NCBI RefSeq assembly: GCF_025631005.1
Contig: NZ_JAOTPL010000005.1
Span: forward strand, 62,001-126,000
DNA from: Haoranjiania flava
GTDB taxonomy: Bacteria; Bacteroidota; Bacteroidia; Chitinophagales; Chitinophagaceae
DNA: 64,000 bases
Direction: 5' to 3'
This document shows, one piece after another, positions 53,190 to 62,871 of the stretch. The translations under genes were made by a program, and so were the position numbers. A model generated the notes under the pieces. The model was not told the DNA's origin, did not search any database, and saw nothing but the letters and a program-made list of their open reading frames with translations. The first letter of the stretch is position 1. Each line of letters begins with the position of its first letter.

Positions 53190-56100
53190 TCACTTTACCT
53201 TTATACGCAAACCTGCTGAATGGCTTGTAAACTCAGGCGCATACATGCATTGAATGCTGGCAGTGCCCACGGAATAATCTCCGGAGTGTGTGATGTGTAA
53301 TGGGTAATCAAATACGTACGTGCCTTTGCGCAGGTAGCTGATAAAGAAGTTGCTGGAAGCATCTTTGGTAGCTTCGTAGTAGCCAAGCCCGTCCTGCCAT
53401 TTGTAACCGCTCAATACATTCACAGGCTCCATAGAAGCTGCACGCATATCTTTCAGGTGCAGGTATTCCATATCCCTGTCTGATTTTAATTCTACTCTTA
53501 CCACAACCTTGTCGCCAATATTCAATACATCTCCGTTATTTACAGGCAGTAGTTTTTTGCCGGCGCCTGTATTTTTTTCTATGAACAGTTGCTTCTTTAA
53601 AGAGAGCGGCGTGGCTGCGGGTGTGATCTTATCCATCTCTTCAAAGTATTGCCAGTACACGCTGCCATAAGCCGGCGTACGATTAACATTGTTTTTATCG
53701 TTGGAAGAAGTTGTCACTTTTATATCCGCCATATCCCTGCCGGCCTGCTGTTGTGTAAATGTTTGTTTTACATATCCTGCACCTGCCTGTCCTTTCTCTG
53801 TGGAGATAGTTGTATTATTGCCCAACTGTATCACTACATTTTTGCTGCTGCCGATAAGGTTATTTACCTTTAGTAGGGCGTAACACGCATCGGCAGTGGC
53901 TTTGGTGGTACGCCAGTTGTTGGTTTGCTTGTTCCTGATCAGCCAGTTCTGCATACCGTTCACAGATTCGCGCAATGGATGGTTGTTTTCACCTTCGGCA
54001 ATTTCATGGGTTACTTCTATCATCAGCGCCTGTTGTTCTATCGGCACCTGGTACCAGTAATATCCCCACTGCATATCTTTCCAGTAAGTACCCTGCACCT
54101 TGTCTTCCACAGCATTTTCCAGCAGCGATTTAAGGATAGTTTCCTTAGCAAAAACTTTTTCATTGTTCCTGTAAAAAATGCCTGCCAGCATGCCTTTGAA
54201 GTACGAAGACTGATCAATCCAGTATTTCTTCGCCTGCCCATAGAAGTATTTTTCTGCAGCAGTAGCCGGCTTTTTATCGAAATAGCTGTTGGCAAAAAGA
54301 TAGTGTATCTGTAAGCCGCTCACATTGTTTTTAGTAAGGTCCTTACTGTATTTTTTCAGATCGTTATAATCTTTGGTAATGGCGTTCCGCAGGTATTGCC
54401 GCGCCTTAGCCGTGATCTGGTTCAGCGTGTTCAAACTGTTTGCCGGTACGGCCTCCAGCGTTTTTAACCTGCCAATGCCCGTAAGGATATATTGTGTAAT
54501 GTACCTGTCTGCATCGCCGCCTTTGAACCAGGGGAAGGAGCCGTCAGCCAATTGCATATCGCTGAGCTGGTTGATGCTTTTATTAATACCTTCGCTCATT
54601 TTTGCCAGGTCGAACAACAGGGCAATATTTTTTCTTTGTTCAGTTTCATTTTCTGCCTGTACCAGCCACGGCGTTTCCTGCAGCAGTATTTGTTTCAGTT
54701 CCTGGTTTTTCTGCAGGTTACTTTGCAGCGCAGTTGAATCTTTCAGCCATTCATTGAATATTTGTTTAATGCCCGGTTTTGTGTTCACGATATGCGTAGC
54801 AAGCGCGTTGGCATAAAAACGGTTAAACACCTGCTCAGCACAATCATACGGATACTCCATGAGGTATGGCAGTGACTGCACGGCATACCAAACCGGGTTG
54901 GCAGTAAACTCTACAGTCAACGATTGCGTTTGCAATGTATTGCTGGTATGATTTTTTAATTTGTGGAATGTATAGTTTATTGTGGTATCACCCTGCTGGA
55001 ACACAGGCATAGCCTCGGTTACAAGCATTTTATTGGTAAGTACGGGAATGATATGTTCTTCGCCGTCGCTGAATTTTCCCGATGTGCCTGCGATCTTTAT
55101 AAGAATGGGCTCTGTGGCATCAGCAGGAATGGTTACCGGGAATTTCACAGAGGTGCTTTGCCGCGCAGCTGCTTTAAAGTTTACAGGAGTAGTCGGAGCC
55201 GTCCACCCGGTGATGGGTTCACGCGTAATGGCATTCAGTATCTGTATTTGTGCAATGCCGTCCAGGTTGTTTTCTGATAGGTTGCTGATTTTGGCGCTAA
55301 GCTCTGCCTTGTCGCCCGCACGTAGAAAGCGCGGCATGTTCGGTTGCACCATCATTGTTTTTTGTGAAACAATTTCTTTTTCGCTGTAGGCATGCTGCAG
55401 CGTTTTGGTGTATGCCAGGTTCATCCATTTCCATTTAGTCATTGCGTCCGGCATAGTAAATTCAAGCGTGTACGATCCATCTTTACTGGCATATACGTGC
55501 GGCAAAAAGAAAGCGGTTTCGTTGAAATTGGTTCGCAAAGGTTGCTGTATAGCGGGCTCTTCTTCTACACTTATAGGAGCTGCATCCGGACTGGCAGCTT
55601 GTTGCGCATTATCAGAGGAAATTACATGAATGTCTTTTAAATTTCCAGCGCTTGCGGCATCACCTTTATATCTGGCTTCTAACTGAACAGTTGTAAATTC
55701 CTTATCATATTCTTCTTTTACAAGTCCTCTTATCATAATACCACGCCTGTTTTCGTAATTAAGGTTCATAAAATAATATCGGTCAGAAAATATCAGGTGA
55801 TCATATATTTTTGCTTTTATGCCATAAGAACTATTATAATGGTCTGCATTCGTGAATCCGCTTTGAGCCGTAAACTGCCTGTAGTCTGTATTCCAGGCAT
55901 GATGCGGTATTTGGGTATTCGTTATAAATGGATTATGCCATTCATGAAGCCTGATTTCATCCAGTGAAGCATCATACATGGAGGAAAGCAGTTCTGCTTC
56001 TACATTTTTATTATTTTGGCCGGATATTTTTATCTGCCATTTCTCTTTCGCGCCGGGCTCGGTCTTATCCCTGAATGTAGCATACGCAATTTCCAGATTT

Positions 56101-59100
56101 TTGGTGCTGTCAGTCACCATCACTGTATTATCAGTGGTATACAGCCGGTTGTGTTTAATAAAGCCATAGACATAACTGGAAGCATTGAGATCGTTGGCAG
56201 TAGTGGTCTGTACAATTGTTTTAATCTCGTTATTCAGTTTGAAATCAGAAAATACTATTCCGGATTTTTCCCCGGGCTTAGCAGTTTTTTTTGCCTGCAA
56301 TATATGTACATCTTCTGCCGCAGTACCTATTTTAAAGATATCCTGCTCCCCGATTTTACCTGCCGATTTTACTTTGCTTACCCACAGGTATTCTTTCTCT
56401 GTTAAACGAACGGCATCATCATTATAGATGCGTATATACTTCCTGTTTTCAACATCATTCCCGTTCTTGTCTTTTGCTGTGGCTTCTACCAGGTACCAGG
56501 CCGGTGCGAGCTTCGTGTTTCCCAGGCTGAAAGCTTTGTTTTCATTGGCTTCCGCGGTTTTGCTGTAAACTTCTTTAACCTTATTCCAGCTTGCTTTATC
56601 GGTTTCATTATCATACTCATCGTGGGGGAAATAGCTCAGGTAGGATTGTTTATCCATCACGAACTGATCCGGACGCTGCCAGTAGCGTTTGCGTATCAGG
56701 CGGCCAGGCATTTCCAGCGCATAAATTTTCACGGTAACAGTTGCGGGTACTTCCTGATCAGAAAGGTTTGTAGCTTTTACATTGACAGCTTTAAATTTAC
56801 CCGCTTCTCCGTTTTCGTCATTTTCAATTTCCAAAATCAGCGACTGGCAGCCAATACTTATTGACGTGTTGGCCTCCCTGGTTTCGCCATTGTTATCGAT
56901 AATTGCAGCTTCTACCTGGTAGTTAAATATTGGCTTCAGATTTTTATCAATACTCTCGTCAGGCACAGCTTTAAATGTAAAAGAAAATTTTCCGTTGGCA
57001 TCTGTTGTTACAATCTCATTGTGTATTTGCGCACTGGGCCTATTTGGCATAAAGCCGCGCCATAGCCAGGGATAAGGATAACGTGCTAACCGCGTAACAT
57101 TAATTTTCACCTGTGCGTTATCAATGGTATTGCCCGCAAATGCTTTGGCTGTGCCGGTTACGGTAATGCTGTCATTCAGCCTGTAATCGGTTTTGAGCGT
57201 ATCCAGTTCAACGAAGAAAGTAGGGCGTTTATATTCTTCTACATTAAAATGAACAGTGCCGTTAAGTTCTTTCGTGTCGATAAAGAAGCTGCCGGTTAAA
57301 ACATTCAATGGTAGTTTAAACGAACCGCTGAAACTACTGAATTCATTGGCCTTTACATATACAGAATCTATTATTTTATTGTTTGCGTCGTATAGCCTTA
57401 CATTAATTTTGCCGGGGGAATTGTACAATTTCTTTTGTTTTGTTTTTTGCTCCAGCGTAGTGAGTATACCTTTAAAATATACAGTCTGCCCCGGCCGATA
57501 CAAACTTCTGTCTGTGAAGAAATGTGCTTTGGCTTCATCATGTTCAAATTGTCCTGAGCTGATTTCAGGTTCACTTACGCTCTTCTCGTTGCTGTAATAA
57601 TAGTAGTGCCCGTCAAACTCAATCCTGTCGCCGTCTTTGCTGATATAGCCGCGCCCTGTTGTTTTTAAGGGTGGAGCTTTCGCATAGCCCTTACTGTCTG
57701 TTGTTACAGTTGTATAAATAGGCGCTAAGTTTTTCGTGCCCGTTTGAAAGTGAATAACAGCGCCGGGTACAGGCTTTCCGGTTTCCCTGTGCAGTACAAA
57801 ATAATTGCCTTCATTTTGCACATAGGCAAGATCTGAAACATCAAACAGCCGGGCAGAGAGTTTGCTTTTGATGCTGAAATCAGCATCGTCACTGGTTAAG
57901 AGCACATAGCGCCCTATTGGCAATGCATCAATTTTTATTTCGGTAAAGTGGTATTGATAGTCCTGCGGTAACGGCAGCTTTTGCATAAATGACTGCACTA
58001 TGTTTTTGTTTTTTACAATAGCTTTCCAGAATATGTCGTTGTTGTAAAAATTTTCTTTGGATGTTCTTTCCCATTTTATAACCCGTACAAATAGCTGATC
58101 TGTATTTTTATATTTTAGCAGCGCACGCATGGGTTTTCCTGGAACATTGATGTTTTCCGTGGTGATCTCCACAGATTTATTAAGGATATGCTGCCTCAGG
58201 TTTTTTAACGCAGCCACTGCACTGGTGCTGTCGTTAGATGGTACAAACTTATTAATGATATCCAAAGCCGTGATGTATTTTAAGCGGTGGGTAGAATCTT
58301 TGTACATCTCATATTTTCCCGCCATATCGAAATAATATTGCGCCAGCAGGTAAGCGGCTTCTTTGGTGTATTTATTATCAGGATGTTTTTTGAGAATATT
58401 TTCCAGCGCCTGTACATACAACGTATCTTTCCCGGCTGCCGTTGCGTGTTGGTACATCCATGCTATGCGGTTTACATCTGCATCCACAAGGGCAGATGTG
58501 GCGTTGTTCGCCAGATAATATTTCAGCAGGTCCTGGAATGTTTCTACTGCTATTTGTTTGGAGGAAAGTGTATCTGCTGTTTGCAGCGGTAATTTTATAA
58601 ACCGCTCTGCGGGTGAAAAATATTCAGGCTTATTGAGCAGGAATTCATTCTCCGGTTTTATGGCCAGGTCATCATTGTTTTTGTAATAATCCAGCTTGTA
58701 ATTTACCAGCACATCATACATGGTCAGGCGGAGTCCGGGCGTATTGCCTTTTTCTATTACTGCGCTGTAATCCTTTAGCTGCGCTTGTTTCAGCGCTCCT
58801 GCGTTAACGAATATCGTATCAAAGATACCCGCGATGCGTTTGTTAAAATCAGATGCGTTCCAGGTAAGGATGTCCGCTTTGCCTGTGTTTTCTGCCTCTG
58901 CGCGCTGACGTATGCGCCAGCCGTTGTTGTTTTTATAATTTATCAGTTGCTGTGCCTGCAAGGCGTACAACAGGCTTTTTGCTACAGGCTCGCGGGTGGT
59001 TTTTATTTCATTGCCGATGGCTTGTACGTATTCATTGATCTCCTTGTCGCTGGACTTATCTTCCAGGTTGAATTTGTAGTACAAAGCCTTGATCATTTCA

Positions 59101-59285
59101 CCGGCATCGCCATCTTTTTTTGCACGGTTGTAGATGTTGTTTACAATAACAAGCGCAGATTTAGGCAGTGATTTTTTTATGATCAGGGTATCTGCCTGCT
59201 GCCATTCTTTTTTATATTTATTCGTTTGAGCGTTAGAAGCCATGGCTGTAAAAATCAGTAAAGCAAAGAGAATAAGTTTCTGCAT
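53190..59285 (-). CDS. Alpha-2-macroglobulin family protein (2031 aa)
   Basis: Signal peptide MQKLILFALLIFTAMASNAQ, then a long N-terminal region, the MG domain HFFTDRSLYRPGQTVYFKGI (~600), further MG-like repeats, and the bait region. The thioester motif CAEQ has its Cys at residue 1482 (codon 54842-54840) in PYDCAEQVFNRFYANALA, and the C-terminal helical thioester domain and receptor-binding-like end follow. Such bacterial proteins are thought to trap proteases in the periplasm. Residues 1189-1209, VKEEYDKEFTTVQLEARYKG then D, match a motif in the TonB of this window (17/21). No pbpC neighbour. Confidence 0.92.
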   Translation of the reverse strand: MQKLILFALLIFTAMASNAQTNKYKKEWQQADTLIIKKSLPKSALVIVNNIYNRAKKDGDAGEMIKALYYKFNLEDKSSDKEINEYVQAIGNEIKTTREPVAKSLLYALQAQQLINYKNNNGWRIRQRAEAENTGKADILTWNASDFNKRIAGIFDTIFVNAGALKQAQLKDYSAVIEKGNTPGLRLTMYDVLVNYKLDYYKNNDDLAIKPENEFLLNKPEYFSPAERFIKLPLQTADTLSSKQIAVETFQDLLKYYLANNATSALVDADVNRIAWMYQHATAAGKDTLYVQALENILKKHPDNKYTKEAAYLLAQYYFDMAGKYEMYKDSTHRLKYITALDIINKFVPSNDSTSAVAALKNLRQHILNKSVEITTENINVPGKPMRALLKYKNTDQLFVRVIKWERTSKENFYNNDIFWKAIVKNKNIVQSFMQKLPLPQDYQYHFTEIKIDALPIGRYVLLTSDDADFSIKSKLSARLFDVSDLAYVQNEGNYFVLHRETGKPVPGAVIHFQTGTKNLAPIYTTVTTDSKGYAKAPPLKTTGRGYISKDGDRIEFDGHYYYYSNEKSVSEPEISSGQFEHDEAKAHFFTDRSLYRPGQTVYFKGILTTLEQKTKQKKLYNSPGKINVRLYDANNKIIDSVYVKANEFSSFSGSFKLPLNVLTGSFFIDTKELNGTVHFNVEEYKRPTFFVELDTLKTDYRLNDSITVTGTAKAFAGNTIDNAQVKINVTRLARYPYPWLWRGFMPNRPSAQIHNEIVTTDANGKFSFTFKAVPDESIDKNLKPIFNYQVEAAIIDNNGETREANTSISIGCQSLILEIENDENGEAGKFKAVNVKATNLSDQEVPATVTVKIYALEMPGRLIRKRYWQRPDQFVMDKQSYLSYFPHDEYDNETDKASWNKVKEVYSKTAEANENKAFSLGNTKLAPAWYLVEATAKDKNGNDVENRKYIRIYNDDAVRLTEKEYLWVSKVKSAGKIGEQDIFKIGTAAEDVHILQAKKTAKPGEKSGIVFSDFKLNNEIKTIVQTTTANDLNASSYVYGFIKHNRLYTTDNTVMVTDSTKNLEIAYATFRDKTEPGAKEKWQIKISGQNNKNVEAELLSSMYDASLDEIRLHEWHNPFITNTQIPHHAWNTDYRQFTAQSGFTNADHYNSSYGIKAKIYDHLIFSDRYYFMNLNYENRRGIMIRGLVKEEYDKEFTTVQLEARYKGDAASAGNLKDIHVISSDNAQQAASPDAAPISVEEEPAIQQPLRTNFNETAFFLPHVYASKDGSYTLEFTMPDAMTKWKWMNLAYTKTLQHAYSEKEIVSQKTMMVQPNMPRFLRAGDKAELSAKISNLSENNLDGIAQIQILNAITREPITGWTAPTTPVNFKAAARQSTSVKFPVTIPADATEPILIKIAGTSGKFSDGEEHIIPVLTNKMLVTEAMPVFQQGDTTINYTFHKLKNHTSNTLQTQSLTVEFTANPVWYAVQSLPYLMEYPYDCAEQVFNRFYANALATHIVNTKPGIKQIFNEWLKDSTALQSNLQKNQELKQILLQETPWLVQAENETEQRKNIALLFDLAKMSEGINKSINQLSDMQLADGSFPWFKGGDADRYITQYILTGIGRLKTLEAVPANSLNTLNQITAKARQYLRNAITKDYNDLKKYSKDLTKNNVSGLQIHYLFANSYFDKKPATAAEKYFYGQAKKYWIDQSSYFKGMLAGIFYRNNEKVFAKETILKSLLENAVEDKVQGTYWKDMQWGYYWYQVPIEQQALMIEVTHEIAEGENNHPLRESVNGMQNWLIRNKQTNNWRTTKATADACYALLKVNNLIGSSKNVVIQLGNNTTISTEKGQAGAGYVKQTFTQQQAGRDMADIKVTTSSNDKNNVNRTPAYGSVYWQYFEEMDKITPAATPLSLKKQLFIEKNTGAGKKLLPVNNGDVLNIGDKVVVRVELKSDRDMEYLHLKDMRAASMEPVNVLSGYKWQDGLGYYEATKDASSNFFISYLRKGTYVFDYPLHITHSGDYSVGTASIQCMYAPEFTSHSAGLRIKVK

Positions 59286-59389
59286 AAAGAATTATGTTTA
59301 TTATAAGATGCAATCAACCTGTAAATTACATAAATGTGTATAATAAATTTAAATGCCGCTGTTAATTTAACGAAGCAAGACTTATTAAG

Positions 59390-59790
59390 CGGCCACGAAT
59401 ACACGAAAGCGCGAAGGTCTTTTTTGAAGCTTGTGTCTTCTTATGATTATTGTGGTAAAATAAATCCTCCGAAACACAAAGGGCCACAAGGGTTTGCGGA
59501 AGGTGCAACAGCGGCCGCGAAGACACGAAAGCGCGAAGGTCTTTTTTGAAGCTTGTGTTTTCTTTATGATTATTGTGGTAAAATAAATCCTCTGAAACAC
59601 AAGCGCCACAAGGGTTTGCGGAAGGTGCACCAGCGGCCGCGAATACATGAAAGCGCGAAGGTCTTTTTTGAAGCTTGTGTCTTCTTATGATTATTGTGGT
59701 AAAATAAATCCTCTGAAATATAAGAGCCACAAGGGTTTGCACAAGGTGCACCAGCGGCCACGAATACACGAAAGCGCGAAGGTCTTTGGC
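59390..59790. repeat. 122-bp tandem repeat, three copies and a partial fourth
   Basis: Units begin CGGCCACGAATACACGAAAG-like at 59390, 59512, 59634 and 59755 (spacing 122, 122, 121). Differences are few (for example C/A and GTTTTC/GTCTTC). The 4th breaks off after ~36 bp into the terminator. 122 is not divisible by 3, so the frames shift each unit and the long frames here are not genes. The CCACGAATACACGAAAG motif is a type of dispersed low-complexity repeat. Confidence 0.9.
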
Positions 59791-59814
59791 GAAACTTTGA
59801 GTCTACATTCTGGT

Positions 59815-59850
59815 AAAAATAAAAAAGCGCCCGGATAGCCCGGACGCCTT
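59815..59850 (-). terminator. Rho-independent terminator of the acidic-protein gene
   Basis: On the minus strand GCGTCCGG-GCTAT-CCGGGCGC (59847-59827) is followed by TTTTTTATTTTT. It ends transcription of the gene stopping at 59863. Confidence 0.85.
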
Positions 59851-59862
59851 AGTATATTTTGT

Positions 59863-60318
59863 TTAGCGAGGTGAATAGTCGTCTTCAAAATCGTCTGTTT
59901 CTAAAAACAGGTCATCGTCGTTACCGAAAATATCATCGTCTTCAAAGTTGAAATCTTCTTCCCCGTCTCCGCCTTTCTTCTTTCCTTTGGCAGGTTTTTT
60001 GGCAGCAGAAGATTTTGATTTCGGAATATCAAATTCATCAAAATCAGGGTCCCATTCTTCTTCATCGTCCACCGCATTCCAGTCGTCGCCTAATTCATCA
60101 TCTTCAAAATCATCTTCATCCTCTCTATCTTCTTCTTTCGTTTTTTTAGCAGATGCATTCCTGCCCGCTTTTTTGGAAGGTACTATATCTTCATCCAAAA
60201 GTTCGTCATCATTTTCATCAAGTTCATCTTCATTTGTTTTCTTCTTAGAAAGAGGAACTTTATCCTGCGTTGTGTCTTTCACTTTCTGTGATTGTTTCTT
60301 TATAGGTTTTGCTGCCAT
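59863..60318 (-). CDS. Small, highly acidic, probably disordered protein
   Basis: 151 residues; MAAKPIKKQSQKVKD-type basic start, then long Asp/Glu stretches (NEDELDENDDELLDED, EDREDEDDFEDDELGDDW) with Lys-rich islands (KKAGRNASAKKTKE, AKGKKKGGDG), and an acidic end. No structural motif; the opposite strand is Ser-rich and open by symmetry. Function unknown; similar acidic tails occur in RNA-polymerase delta-like and chaperone-type proteins, but I do not see enough to assign one. A real terminator supports expression. Confidence 0.7.
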   Translation of the reverse strand: MAAKPIKKQSQKVKDTTQDKVPLSKKKTNEDELDENDDELLDEDIVPSKKAGRNASAKKTKEEDREDEDDFEDDELGDDWNAVDDEEEWDPDFDEFDIPKSKSSAAKKPAKGKKKGGDGEEDFNFEDDDIFGNDDDLFLETDDFEDDYSPR

Positions 60319-60396
60319 AATTCAAAAAATTTCTATTGTAAAAATCTTATGTCTTTTCTAATCAAACAAAATTTTTTACTATAAAATTCAACTCGT

Positions 60397-61659
60397 TTAT
60401 AAACTTACAATTTGTTCTCGTCCGGGGCCGTTAGATACGTATTTCACAGGGCATCCCAGGTATTCATTAATAAAATTAATATAATTTTTCATATCTGCGG
60501 GCAGGTTTTCGCCGGCGGTAATTACAGAGCTGTTTGTATTCCATCCTTTGAACGATTGGTAGAGCGGCTCTATGTTGTGTCTTTCCATTTGCAGCGGCAA
60601 TTGCTGCGTGGTTCGGCCGTCTACATTGTACGCTGTGCAGACTTTTAATTCTTCAAAAGAATCAAGCACATCTGCTTTGGTCATGATCACCTGTGTGGCG
60701 CCGTTGATCATGCAGGCAAATCTCAGTGCAACGAGGTCTATCCATCCGCAACGGCGAGGGCGGCCTGTTGTAGCTCCGAATTCAGTGCCTATCTCTCTTA
60801 GTTTCTCGCCATTCTGGTCAAACAATTCCGTCGGGAACGGCCCGCTGCCTACACGTGTGCAGTAAGATTTGGTGATGCCGTACACTTCTTTGATCTTCTG
60901 CGGTGCAATGCCCAGGCCGGTACAAACGCCCGCAGAAATGGTGTTGGAAGAAGTTACAAAGGGGTAGGTGCCAAAATCAATATCCAGCAGCGCTGCCTGA
61001 GCGCCTTCTGCCAGTACTTTTTTGCCTTCGGTAATTTTATTGTTGATGAAATACTCACCGTTGATGATGTTGAGCTCACGCAAAAATTCTATTGCTTCAA
61101 AGAACTCTTCTTCCCATTGGGAAATGTCTTCATTAAACCCGAAATTATCCAGCAGCCGCTGGTGCTTCATGCGCAGCTTAATGTATTGCGAGGTGAAGTT
61201 CCTGTTGAGCAACTCGCCTACGCGCAAAGCGTTCCTGCCCGTTTTATCCATGTATGCAGGTCCTATACCTTTGAGGGTGGACCCGATCTTACCTTCGCCT
61301 TTCTGCATCTCGGAAGCCTTGTCCAGAGCGCGGTGTGTAGGAAGGATCAGGTTGGTTCTTTCAGAGATGTAAAGATTTTTCTTCACGTCGATGCCAAAAG
61401 AAGCCACATTGTCGCACTCTTTTTTCAGGGTAACAGGGTCAAGCACTACGCCGCCGCCAATGATGTTTATCTTTTCCTGGTGAAAGATGCCAGAAGGGAT
61501 CTGGTGCAGTACTACTTTTTTATTGTCGACATACAAAGTATGTCCGGCATTGGGGCCGCCCTGAAAGCGGGCAACAATGTCGTAGGCCGGGGCGAAATAA
61601 TCAACAACCTTTCCTTTGCCTTCATCGCCCCACTGTAAACCCAAAATAACGTCTACCAT
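60397..61659 (-). CDS. purA: Adenylosuccinate synthetase
   Basis: 420 residues from MVDVILGLQWGDEGKGKVVD (GTP/IMP site), VARFQGGPNAGHTLYVDN, then SKGIGPAYMDK-like GSTLKGIGPAYMDKTGRNALR, QLPLQMERHNIEPLYQSF and C-terminal GPGREQIV. First committed step from IMP to AMP. The frame to 61725 extends past the promoter; start 61659 follows the -7 box. Confidence 0.98.
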   Translation of the reverse strand: MVDVILGLQWGDEGKGKVVDYFAPAYDIVARFQGGPNAGHTLYVDNKKVVLHQIPSGIFHQEKINIIGGGVVLDPVTLKKECDNVASFGIDVKKNLYISERTNLILPTHRALDKASEMQKGEGKIGSTLKGIGPAYMDKTGRNALRVGELLNRNFTSQYIKLRMKHQRLLDNFGFNEDISQWEEEFFEAIEFLRELNIINGEYFINNKITEGKKVLAEGAQAALLDIDFGTYPFVTSSNTISAGVCTGLGIAPQKIKEVYGITKSYCTRVGSGPFPTELFDQNGEKLREIGTEFGATTGRPRRCGWIDLVALRFACMINGATQVIMTKADVLDSFEELKVCTAYNVDGRTTQQLPLQMERHNIEPLYQSFKGWNTNSSVITAGENLPADMKNYINFINEYLGCPVKYVSNGPGREQIVSL

Positions 61660-61688
61660 TTGTGTAAATAAATTATAATTGTAAAAGG

Positions 61689-61696
61689 CAAATTTA
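61689..61696 (-). promoter_or_regulatory. -7 box of purA
   Basis: TAAATTTG on the minus strand fits TAnnTTTG, 29 nt before the purA start. Confidence 0.5.
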
Positions 61697-61802
61697 GTTA
61701 GTTTCACGCTAAATGTCAAACACATTTGTGCGCATGTTTTCTAAGCGTTCGTGGTATTAAATTAGAGCACTAAGGGGTAAGGTGGTAAGTTTTTATTTGC
61801 AG

Positions 61803-62165
61803 TCAGCTGCGCAGGATCTTTTCCATCTTCTTCCCCTTTGCCAGTTCGTCTGCCAGTTTATCGAGGTAGCGCACCTGGCGGGTTAAATCATCTTCTATTT
61901 CTTCGATCCGGTAGCCGCAGATAACGCCTGTAATGAGGTGTGCTTTCGGGTTTAGCTTAGCCTGGCTGAAAAAAGTTTCATAAGTCACCTCATCTTTTAT
62001 CAGCTGCGCCAGTTTTTTGTTGTCGAATCCGGTGAGCCATTTTATTACCTCATGCAGCTCTTCCTGCGTTCTGCCTTTCTTCTGCACTTTAGCGAGCAGC
62101 AGCGGGTAAATCTTTGAGAAAGCCATATTGGCAATGCGTTTGCGGGCGGAGGATGTATTTTGCAT
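61803..62165 (-). CDS. DUF2200 family protein
   Basis: 120 residues. RIANMAFSKIYPLLLAKVQKK, GRTQEELHEVIKWLTGFD, ETFFSQAKLNPKAHLITGVI, CGYRIEEIEDDLTRQVRYLD and LAKGKKMEKILRS match the DUF2200 family along its whole length. Function unknown. It stands as a single gene. Confidence 0.9.
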   Translation of the reverse strand: MQNTSSARKRIANMAFSKIYPLLLAKVQKKGRTQEELHEVIKWLTGFDNKKLAQLIKDEVTYETFFSQAKLNPKAHLITGVICGYRIEEIEDDLTRQVRYLDKLADELAKGKKMEKILRS

Positions 62166-62496
62166 ATGATGAAAATATAAATTTTTAGTGATTAAATGCG
62201 ATACGCGGCTTTATTGAGGTTAACTTTTATTCTTCTTTCTTTCTCATCAGCAATGATATGATGATCAGTGTGCCCAATACTGCTGAAATGCAGATTGCGG
62301 TTACGTTTCCCTGTGATCAGTTCCAGCCGGTTAAAAACCTTACAGTAACGATTTCTAAAGTGAAGCCTCAACGGTCACCGGTATTTCAAATTTACATTTT
62401 GTTTTTCAATTCTGTTTGCCGGGTCTGTTTTAACTTGTATACACAACAACCAGCGCGCTGTTGAGGTAAATGTATTTCCAAGCCAGGATGAATGTA
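62166..62496. other. Intergenic stretch with a short membrane-protein fragment
   Basis: A minus-strand frame 62313-62227 reads GNVTAICISAVLGTLIIISL, LMRKKEE-stop: a single hydrophobic helix with a charged tail, preceded in frame by TGA. Looks like the end of a lost membrane protein. The rest shows nothing recognisable. Confidence 0.35.
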
Positions 62497-62779
62497 CACT
62501 GGCGCAAGCGTCCGCTTGTACCGGTAATGCTCGGATAGTCTGATCTTCGATATGTTCTACAGGGCATCAAGAGTGTAGATAAAAATAATTTTTAATCCGT
62601 AAAAGTTTTTTGAAGCAAAATTAATGCAAGTGCGATCCCTGCTAATAAACAGTTATTATTTTACACTCAGCAAACCAGTGAAATTTCGTAATTTTAATTA
62701 TGGAAAGGTGGTTATTGTATTAGAGATTTTAAATCCCCCTATACTGCTTCGCGATTGCAAATCACGAAGAGCAGGGTTA
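62497..62779 (+). repeat. ~280-bp repeat unit, copy 1
   Basis: Opens with a near-perfect palindrome CACTGGCGCAAGCGTCCGCT followed by TGTACCGG, continues through a long AT-rich part, and closes with an inverted-repeat CTGCTTCGCGATTGC/ATCACGAAGAGCAGG. Copy 2 at 63400-63680 is nearly identical in length and order; copy 4 begins at 63886. Confidence 0.85.
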
Positions 62780-62871
62780 GTTTTATCAATAAATATCAAA
62801 ACCGATTTACATATTGTATAATAATGAAATATTCAAAGTCTCGTCGTGACAGATTATAAAAGTCAAGGTAC

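Noticed and set aside
59362..59769. Overlapping minus-strand frames of 60-135 codons
   Set aside because: They come from the 122-bp tandem repeat, shift frame each unit, and repeat the same peptide phrase.
59390..59790. CRISPR-like array
   Set aside because: Units are contiguous 122-bp tandem copies with no unique spacers and no cas genes.
59948..60361. Ser-rich 137-codon + strand frame
   Set aside because: It is the complement of an Asp/Glu-rich gene; the minus strand has a terminator at its end.
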